This document shows positions 1 to 8,273 of a stretch of DNA of 64,000 bases, one piece after another. The notes under the pieces are model-generated. The model was not told the DNA's origin. It saw nothing but the letters and a program-made list of their open reading frames with translations, and did no database searches. Each line of letters starts with the position of its first letter. Position 1 is the first letter of the stretch. Origin of the DNA: an uncultured Muribaculaceae bacterium (GTDB lineage: Bacteria > Bacteroidota > Bacteroidia > Bacteroidales > Muribaculaceae); contig CAJUKD010000001.1 of the NCBI GenBank assembly GCA_910587235.1, positions 153,161 through 217,160 of the forward strand, given 5' to 3'. The position numbers and the translations under genes are program-made.

Positions 1-1890
1 GGCTTGGTCGTCGTCGGGCAACTGGGCGAGATAGTGCCGTGCTATACGTTTGTAAAGACTGAACTCGACGGTTTTCGGGTCGATAAGCACGAATTTCAGT
101 TCAGAAGGATGTTTGGTGTATAGCAGTGATGCTATTATACAGTTCAGCCCCACTGATTTACCCATGCCGGTGGCGCCGGCCACAAGCAGATGGGGCATCT
201 TGGCAAGGTCGACAATGAATGTGTCGTTGGAAATCGTGGCGCCGAGAGCCAGAGGCAGTGCCATTTTGCGGCAGTTGGCGAAGGCCTGCGACTCGAATAC
301 CGAGCGTATCGATACGGTGACGGGTTTTTTGTTCGGTACCTCCAGTCCGATTGTTCCCTGACCGGGTATTGGCGCTATTATTCGTATTCCCAAGGCGGCG
401 AGATTGAGGGCAAGGTCGTCTTCAAGGCTTTTGATGCGTGATATTCGCACACCCTCGGCCGGAACTATCTCGTAGAGGGTGACTGTCGGGCCTATGGTGG
501 CCTTGATATGCGAAATTTCAATTTTGAAACTCCTCAGCGCGTTTATTATCAGCTGCTTGTTGTTCTCCTGCTCCTCCTGGTCGATTATCATGTCCTTAGG
601 ACGGTCGATCAATAGCTCGGGAGTCGGCATGCGGTAGCCGGCAAGTTCCGCGCGGTGGTCGAAAGGTTGGTCAAGACCTATGTGGGAGCCGGCGCTTATT
701 GTGCTCTCTCCAGGCAGGCCCGAAGGGCTTGCGGCACGGTTTTCGTCGGGATTGTTGTTTACGACGATTTCAAGCTCCGGTTCTTTTGCCGGAGTGTTTG
801 TCGTGTTTGTAGCCGGTTCGGTCGCTTCCTGTTTTTTCTCTTCTTGCGGGAGCGTTATGTTTTCGGTCTTGGGTTTTGACGTGATTTCGTTTTCCGCATC
901 GTTGTCAGTTTCCTCGTCGGCGAAAGCGTCGATGTCGAAACCTTTGAGCGTACCCGGATCGGCAGGCCGCGACAGTACTTCCGCTTTTTTGACTTCTTCG
1001 GATTCAGTTACGCTTTCAGTTTCTTCGGCGGAATCTTCCTCTGGAGTGTCGAACCCGTCTATGTCTACCGCTTCGGCATTTTCCGCGGCATTGGCGGCAG
1101 CAGTCCTGCGGTTGAATCTGAGGTTACGGGCTGCAGCCACAAGTCTGGCGAGAGGATGCAGATAGATGGCAATGAGTATGCCGGCGAGCGCCACACTTAC
1201 GCAGTAGGCTCCGAGAGCATCGGAGTAGACGTGTAGCAGACGGTTGATATGGTAGCCGTGGTTTCCTCCGAGATGAAACAGTGATTCGGTGTTGTATGAC
1301 AGCAGACCGGTGATGACCGACAGGGCAGTGGCTGTGAAAAGGCACTTGAACGATAATGACCAGAAATGGCATTTTTTTACACGCATCATCGCCAGACCGA
1401 GCAGGAACAGATAGATTGCTATGACAAACGAACCAGTGCCGAGAGTGTCGACAAGCAGGAATTCCGCAAGTTTTGCTCCTGCGATTCCGCCTGCTGTTTC
1501 TACGCTGTCGCCGGCTGCCACGATTTCGCCGATGCTGCGGTTGTGGATTGTGCTTTGGTCGGCACTTCCGTTCATTATGAAAGATATGGAAGAGGCTACC
1601 ATCAGCACGGCAGTCAGGCAAGAGATTATGCCTGCGGCAAGATGCGTGCGCTTATCAGTAAAGAAAGCCACGAAAGAGCTGTTTCCTCTGCGCCGGTGCT
1701 TTTTGGAGCCTGATCTGGCCGAAGTTGTGTTGGCTGTGTTGCGCGACGGCCTTGCCGGACCGTTTCCGTCCGGACGCGGAACATTCCCGTTGCGCCCCGA
1801 CGGGCGGTCGGAAGCCGTACGACGGCCGGTAAGAGCTACTTCGGTATCGTAATCGTCGATGCGTATCTGTTTGTTGTTCTTTGTGGGCAT
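1..1890 (-). CDS. ftsK: DNA translocase FtsK (C-terminal part beyond window)
   Basis: FtsK/SpoIIIE translocases pump DNA through the division septum and help resolve chromosome dimers. 630 codons are visible from ATG 1890 (MPTKNNKQIRID) to the left edge with no stop. A basic Arg/Ser-rich tail is followed by hydrophobic segments near residues 84-106, 135-168, 180-198 and 228-246, an acidic Glu/Thr/Pro-rich linker (about 250-390), then the motor with TVTLYEIVPAEGVRIS and a Walker A GATGMGKS at residues 572-579. Walker B and the DNA-reading gamma domain fall outside the window. It lies 6 bp after rpe, so the order dedA-rpe-ftsK suggests one transcript. The family call is firm; only the truncation limits it. 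Confidence 0.95.
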   Translation of the reverse strand, partial: MPTKNNKQIRIDDYDTEVALTGRRTASDRPSGRNGNVPRPDGNGPARPSRNTANTTSARSGSKKHRRRGNSSFVAFFTDKRTHLAAGIISCLTAVLMVASSISFIMNGSADQSTIHNRSIGEIVAAGDSVETAGGIAGAKLAEFLLVDTLGTGSFVIAIYLFLLGLAMMRVKKCHFWSLSFKCLFTATALSVITGLLSYNTESLFHLGGNHGYHINRLLHVYSDALGAYCVSVALAGILIAIYLHPLARLVAAARNLRFNRRTAAANAAENAEAVDIDGFDTPEEDSAEETESVTESEEVKKAEVLSRPADPGTLKGFDIDAFADEETDNDAENEITSKPKTENITLPQEEKKQEATEPATNTTNTPAKEPELEIVVNNNPDENRAASPSGLPGESTISAGSHIGLDQPFDHRAELAGYRMPTPELLIDRPKDMIIDQEEQENNKQLIINALRSFKIEISHIKATIGPTVTLYEIVPAEGVRISRIKSLEDDLALNLAALGIRIIAPIPGQGTIGLEVPNKKPVTVSIRSVFESQAFANCRKMALPLALGATISNDTFIVDLAKMPHLLVAGATGMGKSVGLNCIIASLLYTKHPSELKFVLIDPKTVEFSLYKRIARHYLAQLPDDDQA

Positions 1891-1896
1891 TCCTGT

Positions 1897-2544
1897 TTAA
1901 TTTATATTCCGAAGGCGGCTGATGGCGGCAATCGGGTCGTCGGCGCCGAATACGGCGCTTCCTGCGACCAGAACGTCGGCGCCGGCGGCTGCGGCTTCCG
2001 GAGCTGTGGCGAAATTGATTCCGCCGTCGATTTCTATCAGAGCATTTGAGCCGCTGCGCTCTATAAGTTCCCGCAGCCTGCGTGTTTTCTCTAATGTGTT
2101 TGCAATGAATTTCTGGCCTCCGAATCCCGGATCGACACTCATCAGGAGCACCATGTCGAGATCGGTGATGATATCCTCGAGCGTACTGACAGGGGTTGAC
2201 GGGTTAAGCGTGACAGCCGCTTTCATGCCGGCCTGATGTATTGCCTCGACAGTGCGGTGCAGATGTGTGCAGGCTTCCTGATGTACGTTCATCATCATGG
2301 CACCGCAGTCGCGTACGCGGCTGATGTAGCGCGCCGGATCGATTGTCATCAGATGCACGTCGAGAGGCATATCGGTCATCCGTCCCACGGCTTCTATCAC
2401 GGGAAAGCCGAATGATATATTGGGTACGAATACACCGTCCATCACGTCGCAGTGTATCCACTGCGCTTCGCTTTGCTCAAGCATGCGTATGTCGCGCCCG
2501 AGATTGCAGAAGTCTGCGGCAAGTATCGATGGTGATATTATCAT
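1897..2544 (-). CDS. rpe: Ribulose-phosphate 3-epimerase
   Basis: Interconverts ribulose 5-phosphate and xylulose 5-phosphate in the cytosolic pentose phosphate pathway. 215 residues, the usual length. The start MIISPSILAADF is the conserved first beta strand of this TIM barrel. Visible family motifs are HCDVMDGVFVPNISFG (metal-binding His/Asp), HLMTIDP, MSVDPGFGGQKF (catalytic Asp) and IEIDGGIN. An upstream in-frame extension is ignored because the conserved N-terminus begins at 2544. Its ATG overlaps the dedA stop by 4 bp, indicating translational coupling. Confidence 0.95.
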   Translation of the reverse strand: MIISPSILAADFCNLGRDIRMLEQSEAQWIHCDVMDGVFVPNISFGFPVIEAVGRMTDMPLDVHLMTIDPARYISRVRDCGAMMMNVHQEACTHLHRTVEAIHQAGMKAAVTLNPSTPVSTLEDIITDLDMVLLMSVDPGFGGQKFIANTLEKTRRLRELIERSGSNALIEIDGGINFATAPEAAAAGADVLVAGSAVFGADDPIAAISRLRNIN

Positions 2545-3224
2545 TTCGCATCTCCTTTCTTCCTGCCGCCGCGCATGGCGTGGTATGTGATGTACAGCAC
2601 ACACAGCACAAACAGACCGATGCCGGCCAGAGTGAGATAGCCGTTGTATTTCTCCACAGCTGCGAAGAGATCATCGTAGCTGACGGTGTGGGCAAGCCAC
2701 ACGCCCATGCCGGCAAGTATTGCGTTCCAGACCATTGCGCCCAGAGATGTGAAGATCATGAATATCCAGATATTCATTCTGGCCAGACCGGCAGGAATGG
2801 ATATAAGCTGGCGTATGGCCGGAATAAGGCGGCCGATGAATGTCGATACGGCTCCGTGACGGTCGAAGTATGCTTCGGCTTTTTCCACCTTATCGCGGTC
2901 GATCAGCAAGGCATGGCCTAAGCGCGAGTCGGCGAATTTATATACTATGGGGCGGCCGATAAGCATCGACAGGAAATAATTTACCAATGCACCGACAAGA
3001 GCGCCTGCGGTAGCTACCGCCACAATGGCAACTACGTTCATGTCGCCGCGTGCTGCGGCAAGGTATGCGGCCGGCGGCACTACCACCTCCGACGGAAAAG
3101 GAATGAATGAACTTTCAATTACCATGAACACGAACACAAAAAGGTAGTTTGCGTTCTCGACGAACCATTGGAAGAATTGTGATGCGTCGAAGAGGGATAA
3201 CGGCAGGAATAAGATGTCTGTCAT
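2541..3224 (-). CDS. DedA-family inner-membrane protein
   Basis: 227-residue polytopic membrane protein of the DedA/VTT (SNARE-associated Golgi) family, known as lipid scramblases or undecaprenyl-phosphate and phospholipid flippases that support envelope integrity. Family signatures visible are the re-entrant segment ESSFIPFPSEVVVPPAAYLA, acidic then basic membrane residues, and GRLIPAIRQLISIPAG (the conserved R-P-R-PAG motif). It is the first gene of dedA-rpe-ftsK. The exact substrate cannot be read from sequence. Confidence 0.9.
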   Translation of the reverse strand: MTDILFLPLSLFDASQFFQWFVENANYLFVFVFMVIESSFIPFPSEVVVPPAAYLAAARGDMNVVAIVAVATAGALVGALVNYFLSMLIGRPIVYKFADSRLGHALLIDRDKVEKAEAYFDRHGAVSTFIGRLIPAIRQLISIPAGLARMNIWIFMIFTSLGAMVWNAILAGMGVWLAHTVSYDDLFAAVEKYNGYLTLAGIGLFVLCVLYITYHAMRGGRKKGDAK

Positions 3225-3291
3225 TTTTTATCAGTGTTGTTTTTGTAGTTTCGCTTATTGCGGTTTTCCCGTTTTTTGTGATTAGCTGATG

Positions 3292-3299
3292 CAAATTTA
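3292..3299 (-). promoter_or_regulatory. -7 element for the dedA-rpe-ftsK unit
   Basis: Reading the minus strand, TAAATTTG matches the Bacteroidota -7 consensus TAnnTTTG, about 68 bp upstream of the dedA ATG. No clear TTG lies 19-21 bp further upstream, so the element is only half supported. Confidence 0.45.
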
Positions 3300-3377
3300 G
3301 TCAATATAATCCGTAGATGCTTTAAAAAACAGGCGAATTATTTATCATTATACATTATTTGCAAGCCTGTGTGTTGT

Positions 3378-4286
3378 TCAGTCGATGTCAGTGTCGTCGG
3401 TGCTGTCGGTTTCGGCCTCTATGGTGGAGTGGGTGATGCCCAGAGGAGCGACGCGGCTGCGTACTTCGCGGATCACGCTGTCGACTTCACCTGCATCGGC
3501 CACGACCACATGTACTGTCATCGCCGCTTCTGTGGTGCTCAAGGCCCAGATGTGCAGATGGTGGAGGCTTACGACTCCTGGTACGGAATTTATGCACTCT
3601 TTGATTTTGTCGACATGGACGTCGCGCGGCACTCCGTCGAAAATCAGCCGCAGACTGTCGCGCAGGAGTGAATACGAGCTTATTGCGATGGTCAGGGCTA
3701 TGGCTATACCGATTATGGGGTCGATGATGTTGAGTCCGGTGTGTGCTATGATGATTCCTGAAATCACGACTCCTACCGATACGGCTGTGTCTGAAATCAT
3801 GTGCAGGTAAGCGCCTTTCGCATTCAGGTCGCGATGGCTGTCGCGCATCAGCAGCCATGCCGTCAGTCCGTTGATTATAACGCCTGTGCCGGCTACCCAT
3901 GCCACCACATCGCCGCGTATGTCGGCCGGATGTATAAGTTTGCCTATACTTTCCACAAGAATAAAAATCACGGCCACATAGAGTATTATCGCGTTTGCCA
4001 CGGAGGCGTTGACTGTGGCTTTCTTGAAGCCGTAGGTGAAATTCTGCGTCGGCTTCCTGTGGGCGGCTTTAAGCGCCAGCAGCGATATGACGAGCGACGC
4101 GACGTCGCTCAGGTTATGGCCGGCGTCCGACAGCAGACCCATCGACGATGTAGTGAACCCGAAAATGCTTTCGATTACAACATAGATTGTATTGAGCCAG
4201 ATACCTATGAGCAGAGTACGGCCAAGACGTTTTTCGCTGCATGAATGTGGGCTGATATTATGGCTGTGGGAATGGTGGTGAGGCAT
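3378..4286 (-). CDS. Cation diffusion facilitator (zinc/cobalt efflux)
   Basis: 302-residue CDF/ZnT-type proton-coupled exporter of divalent metals. The His-rich N-terminus (MPHHHSHSHN) is typical of zinc transporters. The two intramembrane metal-site motifs are present as HxxxD pairs: HNLSD in TM2 and HMISD in TM5. Six membrane segments and a C-terminal ferredoxin-like cytoplasmic domain (HLHIWALS region) are readable. ATG 4286 is chosen because the His-rich tail begins there and the longer ORF runs through the divergent promoter region. Single gene, divergent from the phosphatase. Confidence 0.92.
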   Translation of the reverse strand: MPHHHSHSHNISPHSCSEKRLGRTLLIGIWLNTIYVVIESIFGFTTSSMGLLSDAGHNLSDVASLVISLLALKAAHRKPTQNFTYGFKKATVNASVANAIILYVAVIFILVESIGKLIHPADIRGDVVAWVAGTGVIINGLTAWLLMRDSHRDLNAKGAYLHMISDTAVSVGVVISGIIIAHTGLNIIDPIIGIAIALTIAISSYSLLRDSLRLIFDGVPRDVHVDKIKECINSVPGVVSLHHLHIWALSTTEAAMTVHVVVADAGEVDSVIREVRSRVAPLGITHSTIEAETDSTDDTDID

Positions 4287-4371
4287 TGCGTTTTGCTTTT
4301 TACATTTTATAACAAACGCTGCCAGCCTGATGTTTATTGTCCGTTGCGGTCTTCTTTTGTCCAAACTTTTG

Positions 4372-4379
4372 TATCTTTG
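4372..4379 (+). promoter_or_regulatory. -7 element for the histidine phosphatase gene
   Basis: TATCTTTG matches TAnnTTTG, 72 bp upstream of the ATG at 4452. No well-spaced -33 TTG is evident. Confidence 0.45.
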
Positions 4380-4451
4380 CGCTTGTTCTGATGTCAGTAA
4401 TGACAGGAATATTGTTCTTGTAAATCCTACCGACCTGTAACCATACATATT

Positions 4452-5744
4452 ATGTTCCGAATGCAGTTTATCGCCGCCGCTGTGGCGCTTATCTTTTCTG
4501 TAGCTTCATTTCCGCTGTTTGCAGCCGATCCGATGCTGACAGACTACAGTTACTCGTCATGCGAAGGTTCGCTTACCCCTTATCCGCAGATCGACAGCCC
4601 GGTGGAATACCCCGATTCGCTGGTGCCCGTTTTTATAAACCATGTAGGACGCCACGGCGCGCGATATCCCGCCTCGGCATCGAATTGCCTGACTCTGAAG
4701 CGTGCTCTCGAACGTGCCGACAGTCTTGGTACCATCACGTCTGTCGGACGCAAGCTTGCCGCCGTCAACGGGCAGGTGATGGCTCTCAGTGCCGACCGCT
4801 GGGGCGCTCTTGATTCTCTTGGGGAAGCCGAGCAGCGTAGTATAGCCTCACGCATGTATTTCAAATATACTCCCGTATTCAGCGACGCGTCTTCTTCGGA
4901 AGTGCGCGCCATATCGAGCTATTCGCCTCGAGCAATGATGAGTATGTTCGCTTTCCTGCATCAGATCGACCGGCTGAACAACCGCTTGACATTCAATACA
5001 TCCACAGGACGGGTGAATTCGCCTTTGATGCGCCCTTTCGACATTGACGAGGACTATATCGAATTTCGCCGTACAAAGCAGTATGCCGAGGTCTACGACA
5101 ACTATTTTGCCTCCGTATGCCCCGTGACGGCTATTCGCCGGGCATTGGGCGACGGCTATCCTTTCGAAAGTCCGGAGGCCGAACGCGATCTTGCGATTAC
5201 GGAATATTATGTTTTGGCCGGCCTTTCGGCAATGAGTGTCGACTGCGAGCTTTCCGTGTTCTTCACAAAGGCGGAGATGAATGCGCTGTGGTCATGCTTC
5301 AATCTGCGTCAGTATCTTCAGCGAACGGCCACGACAGTGTCGGCCGTTCCCGCCGAGATAGCTTCGGATCTTGTGCTCGATATTATCTCTACCACCGACG
5401 CCTTTGTCGACGGCACCGATCGTTCGGCCTGTGCGGTTTTCCGATTCGGTCATGCCGAAACGCTAATGCCGCTGCTGTCGCTTCTGCGCCTGCCCGGTTG
5501 TTTTTATATGACTAATTATTTCGACACGGTGGCTTCGCACTGGCGCGACTTCGATGTTGTGCCTATGGCCGCAAACATACAGTTCGTCATATTCAAGGCA
5601 AAGGCTTCGGGGCATTACTATGTCCGTGTCGAGCTTAATGAGCGTCCGCTGCGGCTGCGCGGAGATTCCGATCCGACGACAATCTTTCCATGGGGCGAGC
5701 TTCGCCGCTTCATGATGAACTGTGTGCCGCTTTACGCACAGTGA
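4452..5744 (+). CDS. Secreted MINPP-like histidine phosphatase
   Basis: 430 residues with a signal peptide (hydrophobic to about residue 25, cleavage near FAADP). Branch 2 histidine phosphatases form a phospho-histidine in RHGxRxP; here RHGARYP with nucleophile His68. The C-terminal proton-donor motif is HAE (334-336) rather than the HD of classical acid phosphatases and phytases. HAE is characteristic of multiple inositol-polyphosphate phosphatases, including gut Bacteroides phytases. Expected location is periplasm or outer surface, with inositol hexakisphosphate the likely but unproven substrate. It stands alone with its own -7 element. Confidence 0.88.
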   Translation: MFRMQFIAAAVALIFSVASFPLFAADPMLTDYSYSSCEGSLTPYPQIDSPVEYPDSLVPVFINHVGRHGARYPASASNCLTLKRALERADSLGTITSVGRKLAAVNGQVMALSADRWGALDSLGEAEQRSIASRMYFKYTPVFSDASSSEVRAISSYSPRAMMSMFAFLHQIDRLNNRLTFNTSTGRVNSPLMRPFDIDEDYIEFRRTKQYAEVYDNYFASVCPVTAIRRALGDGYPFESPEAERDLAITEYYVLAGLSAMSVDCELSVFFTKAEMNALWSCFNLRQYLQRTATTVSAVPAEIASDLVLDIISTTDAFVDGTDRSACAVFRFGHAETLMPLLSLLRLPGCFYMTNYFDTVASHWRDFDVVPMAANIQFVIFKAKASGHYYVRVELNERPLRLRGDSDPTTIFPWGELRRFMMNCVPLYAQ

Positions 5745-5771
5745 TTTAGCACTTGTTTGATGTGGTGGGCA

Positions 5772-5802
5772 TTGATGTTGCCCGGGTTGCGCTGTAGATT
5801 TG
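5772..5802 (+). promoter_or_regulatory. Promoter of the 81-residue small protein
   Basis: TTG at 5772-5774, a 20 bp spacer, then TAGATTTG at 5795-5802: a good match to the Bacteroidota promoter. The -33 TTG lies in the loop of a small dyad, GGGCA (5767-5771) and TGCCC (5779-5783), which could be an operator. The predicted start of transcription is about 24 bp before the ATG at 5833. Confidence 0.6.
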
Positions 5803-5832
5803 CATTGTCAAATCAAAAAACAGTACAACGCC

Positions 5833-6078
5833 ATGTCAACAATCACCTCCTCCGATACGGTAATGGCTAGCGCATGGTCAGCCGGCGCAGTACTCGCTGA
5901 AATTTCCTCTACAGGTTTTTCATCGGTTTCCGATGTCGTAAATTCGTTGTTACGTTCCATTGGCAACGCGCGCGGCCTCGTCGAGGTCGAACTGCGCAAT
6001 GCCAGCCGCGGCTGGCGCGAACAGCGCCGCATTCATGTAGGTATGCGTCCGGAAGGGATACAACTGTCCTTGTTCTGA
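5833..6078 (+). CDS. Small protein with C-terminal QLSLF clamp-binding-like motif
   Basis: 81 residues, function not recognised. No signal peptide or membrane helix. The N-terminal half is Ser/Ala/Val-rich, the middle is charged (VEVELRNASRGWREQRRIHV), and the protein ends exactly in QLSLF (77-81), the consensus bacterial beta-clamp binding pentapeptide QL[SD]LF. The ATG at 5833 is preferred over an upstream TTG because that TTG (5800) lies inside the -7 element. A consensus promoter 30 bp upstream argues that this is a real gene. It converges on the pagL-like gene with 3 bp between stops. The clamp role is inference. Confidence 0.7.
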   Translation: MSTITSSDTVMASAWSAGAVLAEISSTGFSSVSDVVNSLLRSIGNARGLVEVELRNASRGWREQRRIHVGMRPEGIQLSLF

Positions 6079-6081
6079 ATT

Positions 6082-7290
6082 TTATTTCAGACGTATTCCG
6101 ACGCCGAGCATCAGGTTCTGCGGCTCTTTGAAATCGCCGAGCCGATATCCTGCATTAAGGTACAGATTGCGCGTGACGAATGTTTTCAGCGTCAGCGACT
6201 GATAGAAGTGCCGGTTTTCTACCGGACAGATGAAATCGTATCCCATACCTGCATTTATGGCAAATATAGGCATGGTGAATTCGGCATGGGCGGACACACC
6301 TATGCTTATCTGACGGCCGAGCGGCGGCCGGCGGAATTTGATATTGTCGCCGCCGCTGCCTTCCACCCAATATGGGGGCAGTCCTGCACTTTCGTCGTAT
6401 TGAAGATCGAGTGCCGCTCCTGCTGCTACCCAACGGTTGAATTTATACATGGGGGCAAGTTGCAGTCCGGCAACGCCGAAAACACCCGGACATAATTCAG
6501 GCTGAAGATTTCCGACATTGACTCCGCGTTTGCGCCAGGCGCCGTAAGCAGTGATATCGTAGAACCAGTAGCGACGGTCGGCCTCGGCTGCAAGCGCCCC
6601 GGAGGCTTTTTCCGTATCGTCCTGAGGATTGAGTTTATAGGCCAGACCTACGGACGCGCCTATGGAGTTTACTCCTGCGTTGGGCAGGGAGGTGTTGCCA
6701 TTTGAGAAATGCGTCGCTTCCGCGCCGAGAGTCATATCCCATCGGGGCGAGATTCTGTACCTCAGTCTGAAGCCTATAGCCATGTGCGCCGTTGCCGCAG
6801 TGCTGACGGCGGCGTTGTCGCCGGCCGACGGTATGATGTCTTTGTCGGCATGGTGCCAGCCGAAAGCTGCGCCGAACTTCCACTCGTAGTCAATGGAAAA
6901 GCGGTGCCCGAAGCTGACTACGGGTGCGCCCTGATAGACATATACCGACACCGGTGTGCCAAGGGCGGCATGATTGAAGAAGCTTCGCACGCTGATGCCG
7001 AGGCCCTGGTAAAGGCCGGGATATAACATCCCTTGCCGCGAATGCGGGTTGAAGCTGAAATCGCCTTGCAGCGAAGCCGCGAAACAGCTGCGGATGGCTC
7101 CGTGCGGACTATCTTCGCCTTTCAGGAATGAATTCGTTCCGGGCACCCATGCCGGCGAAATATCTGTTCCGATACGCCACAGCAGGGGAGTGCGTATGCC
7201 GCCGTCGTTGGCGAGGGAATCAGTGTCTGTCGCCGACATTGAAACTGAAGAGGCGAGAAGTGCGGCCGCGCAGAGTGCTTTAATTTTCAT
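6082..7290 (-). CDS. PagL-like lipid A 3-O-deacylase (acyloxyacyl hydrolase family)
   Basis: 402 residues with a signal peptide (to about SMSA, residue 20) and alternating beta-barrel character. PagL enzymes sit in the outer membrane and remove an acyl chain from lipid A through a His-Ser-Glu triad. The signature appears as THFSNGNTSLPNAGVNSIG, with His194 and Ser196 in the H-x-S-N motif. It is longer than classical PagL (about 170 residues), as is usual for Bacteroidales members. ATG 7290 is used; an upstream TTG at 7296 is in frame. It overlaps the upstream lipoprotein gene by 11 bp. Position behind a sensor kinase suggests regulated lipid A remodelling. Confidence 0.75.
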   Translation of the reverse strand: MKIKALCAAALLASSVSMSATDTDSLANDGGIRTPLLWRIGTDISPAWVPGTNSFLKGEDSPHGAIRSCFAASLQGDFSFNPHSRQGMLYPGLYQGLGISVRSFFNHAALGTPVSVYVYQGAPVVSFGHRFSIDYEWKFGAAFGWHHADKDIIPSAGDNAAVSTAATAHMAIGFRLRYRISPRWDMTLGAEATHFSNGNTSLPNAGVNSIGASVGLAYKLNPQDDTEKASGALAAEADRRYWFYDITAYGAWRKRGVNVGNLQPELCPGVFGVAGLQLAPMYKFNRWVAAGAALDLQYDESAGLPPYWVEGSGGDNIKFRRPPLGRQISIGVSAHAEFTMPIFAINAGMGYDFICPVENRHFYQSLTLKTFVTRNLYLNAGYRLGDFKEPQNLMLGVGIRLK

Positions 7291-8209
7291 TTTCAATATG
7301 TATCTTATAGTCGACAGGCTCGCTCGCGATGTATGTTCCCGAGGTATGGAATTCGCGTTGCGATACGGGATTTATGAATGTGGCGTAAAACGGCACTTTT
7401 ATATTCGAATAGGTGATGCTGCATGTTACCCGCGTAGCAGAGTGCGCCGGAATTTCTAGCGGGACGGTCATAAGCCTGTCTATGCTTTCCGGAAAATAAT
7501 ACCGTGTTTCAGCTGTCATTGCCGCTATTGCGGATTCCGACAAGACCCACTTGTCGCCGGCATACACAGGCATGATCGTTTCTACGTTTATATATTTGGC
7601 CCAGGAATATTCAGGAGCAAGGACAGAGCTGGCCTGTTGGGTCATATACGGTCTGACTCCTACTTTCAGAACCTGTTCCGAGTTATTTATGTAGACGGTA
7701 CCCGCATCGTCTTTTATTTTTTCCGACACCTCTGACTGAGCCATGTCATAGTCTATGCGAAGCAATTCCATAGGCCGTCCCGTCTGTATTTTGACATTTA
7801 TATATTCCAGGCAATAGCCGTAGTCGAGTATTATCGGGACGTCCCACTCATTTCCGGCCGTGAGTTCCGTGCAGTGAAGGGTCATTGAATTGCCCTCGAG
7901 CAGGATGTCGAAGATAATGTATATGTTAGTGTAGTTTATACGCGCTATTTCGCTTACCGGTGTTTCAGGCGGAATAATATTTCCGTTTTTGTCGTAATAA
8001 GTTATCGAGTTGTTGCTGTTGCCATAGATATCGAGGGCGATTTTTTGCAGCCCTTTCTCTTGTATCGTCAGTGTATGTATGCCTCCGTCGCCTTCGAGCA
8101 CGATCTCTTTTTCCGAGGGTCTGGTGTCCTCCACGAAAATGTCGTTGTTGCAGGCGCTGAGAATCGAGGCGAGTGCCGTAAGCGCGGACAGGATGATTTT
8201 ATGTCGCAA
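7280..8209 (-). CDS. Hypothetical lipoprotein
   Basis: 309 residues; family not recognised. Basic N-terminus, hydrophobic stretch and lipobox LSAC give a lipidated Cys20 followed by NND. The rest is beta-rich and Thr/Tyr-rich, consistent with a surface or periplasmic domain. There is no ATG before the lipobox: an in-frame TAA lies 10 codons upstream, so translation probably begins at TTG 8209. It starts 64 bp after the histidine kinase and overlaps the PagL-like gene, so it is probably cotranscribed with both. Confidence 0.75.
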   Translation of the reverse strand: MRHKIILSALTALASILSACNNDIFVEDTRPSEKEIVLEGDGGIHTLTIQEKGLQKIALDIYGNSNNSITYYDKNGNIIPPETPVSEIARINYTNIYIIFDILLEGNSMTLHCTELTAGNEWDVPIILDYGYCLEYINVKIQTGRPMELLRIDYDMAQSEVSEKIKDDAGTVYINNSEQVLKVGVRPYMTQQASSVLAPEYSWAKYINVETIMPVYAGDKWVLSESAIAAMTAETRYYFPESIDRLMTVPLEIPAHSATRVTCSITYSNIKVPFYATFINPVSQREFHTSGTYIASEPVDYKIHIENEN

Positions 8210-8273
8210 GATGATGATTTTTATAAATGAAGTGGAGGGGTTTTATATATCAGACGCGTGATTCGGCGATTTA

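Noticed and set aside
1124..1621. Minus-strand 165-codon ORF inside ftsK, and several plus-strand ORFs opposite ftsK
   Set aside because: The ftsK frame is open from 1890 to base 1 without a stop and encodes Walker A, so no frameshift or separate gene is needed.
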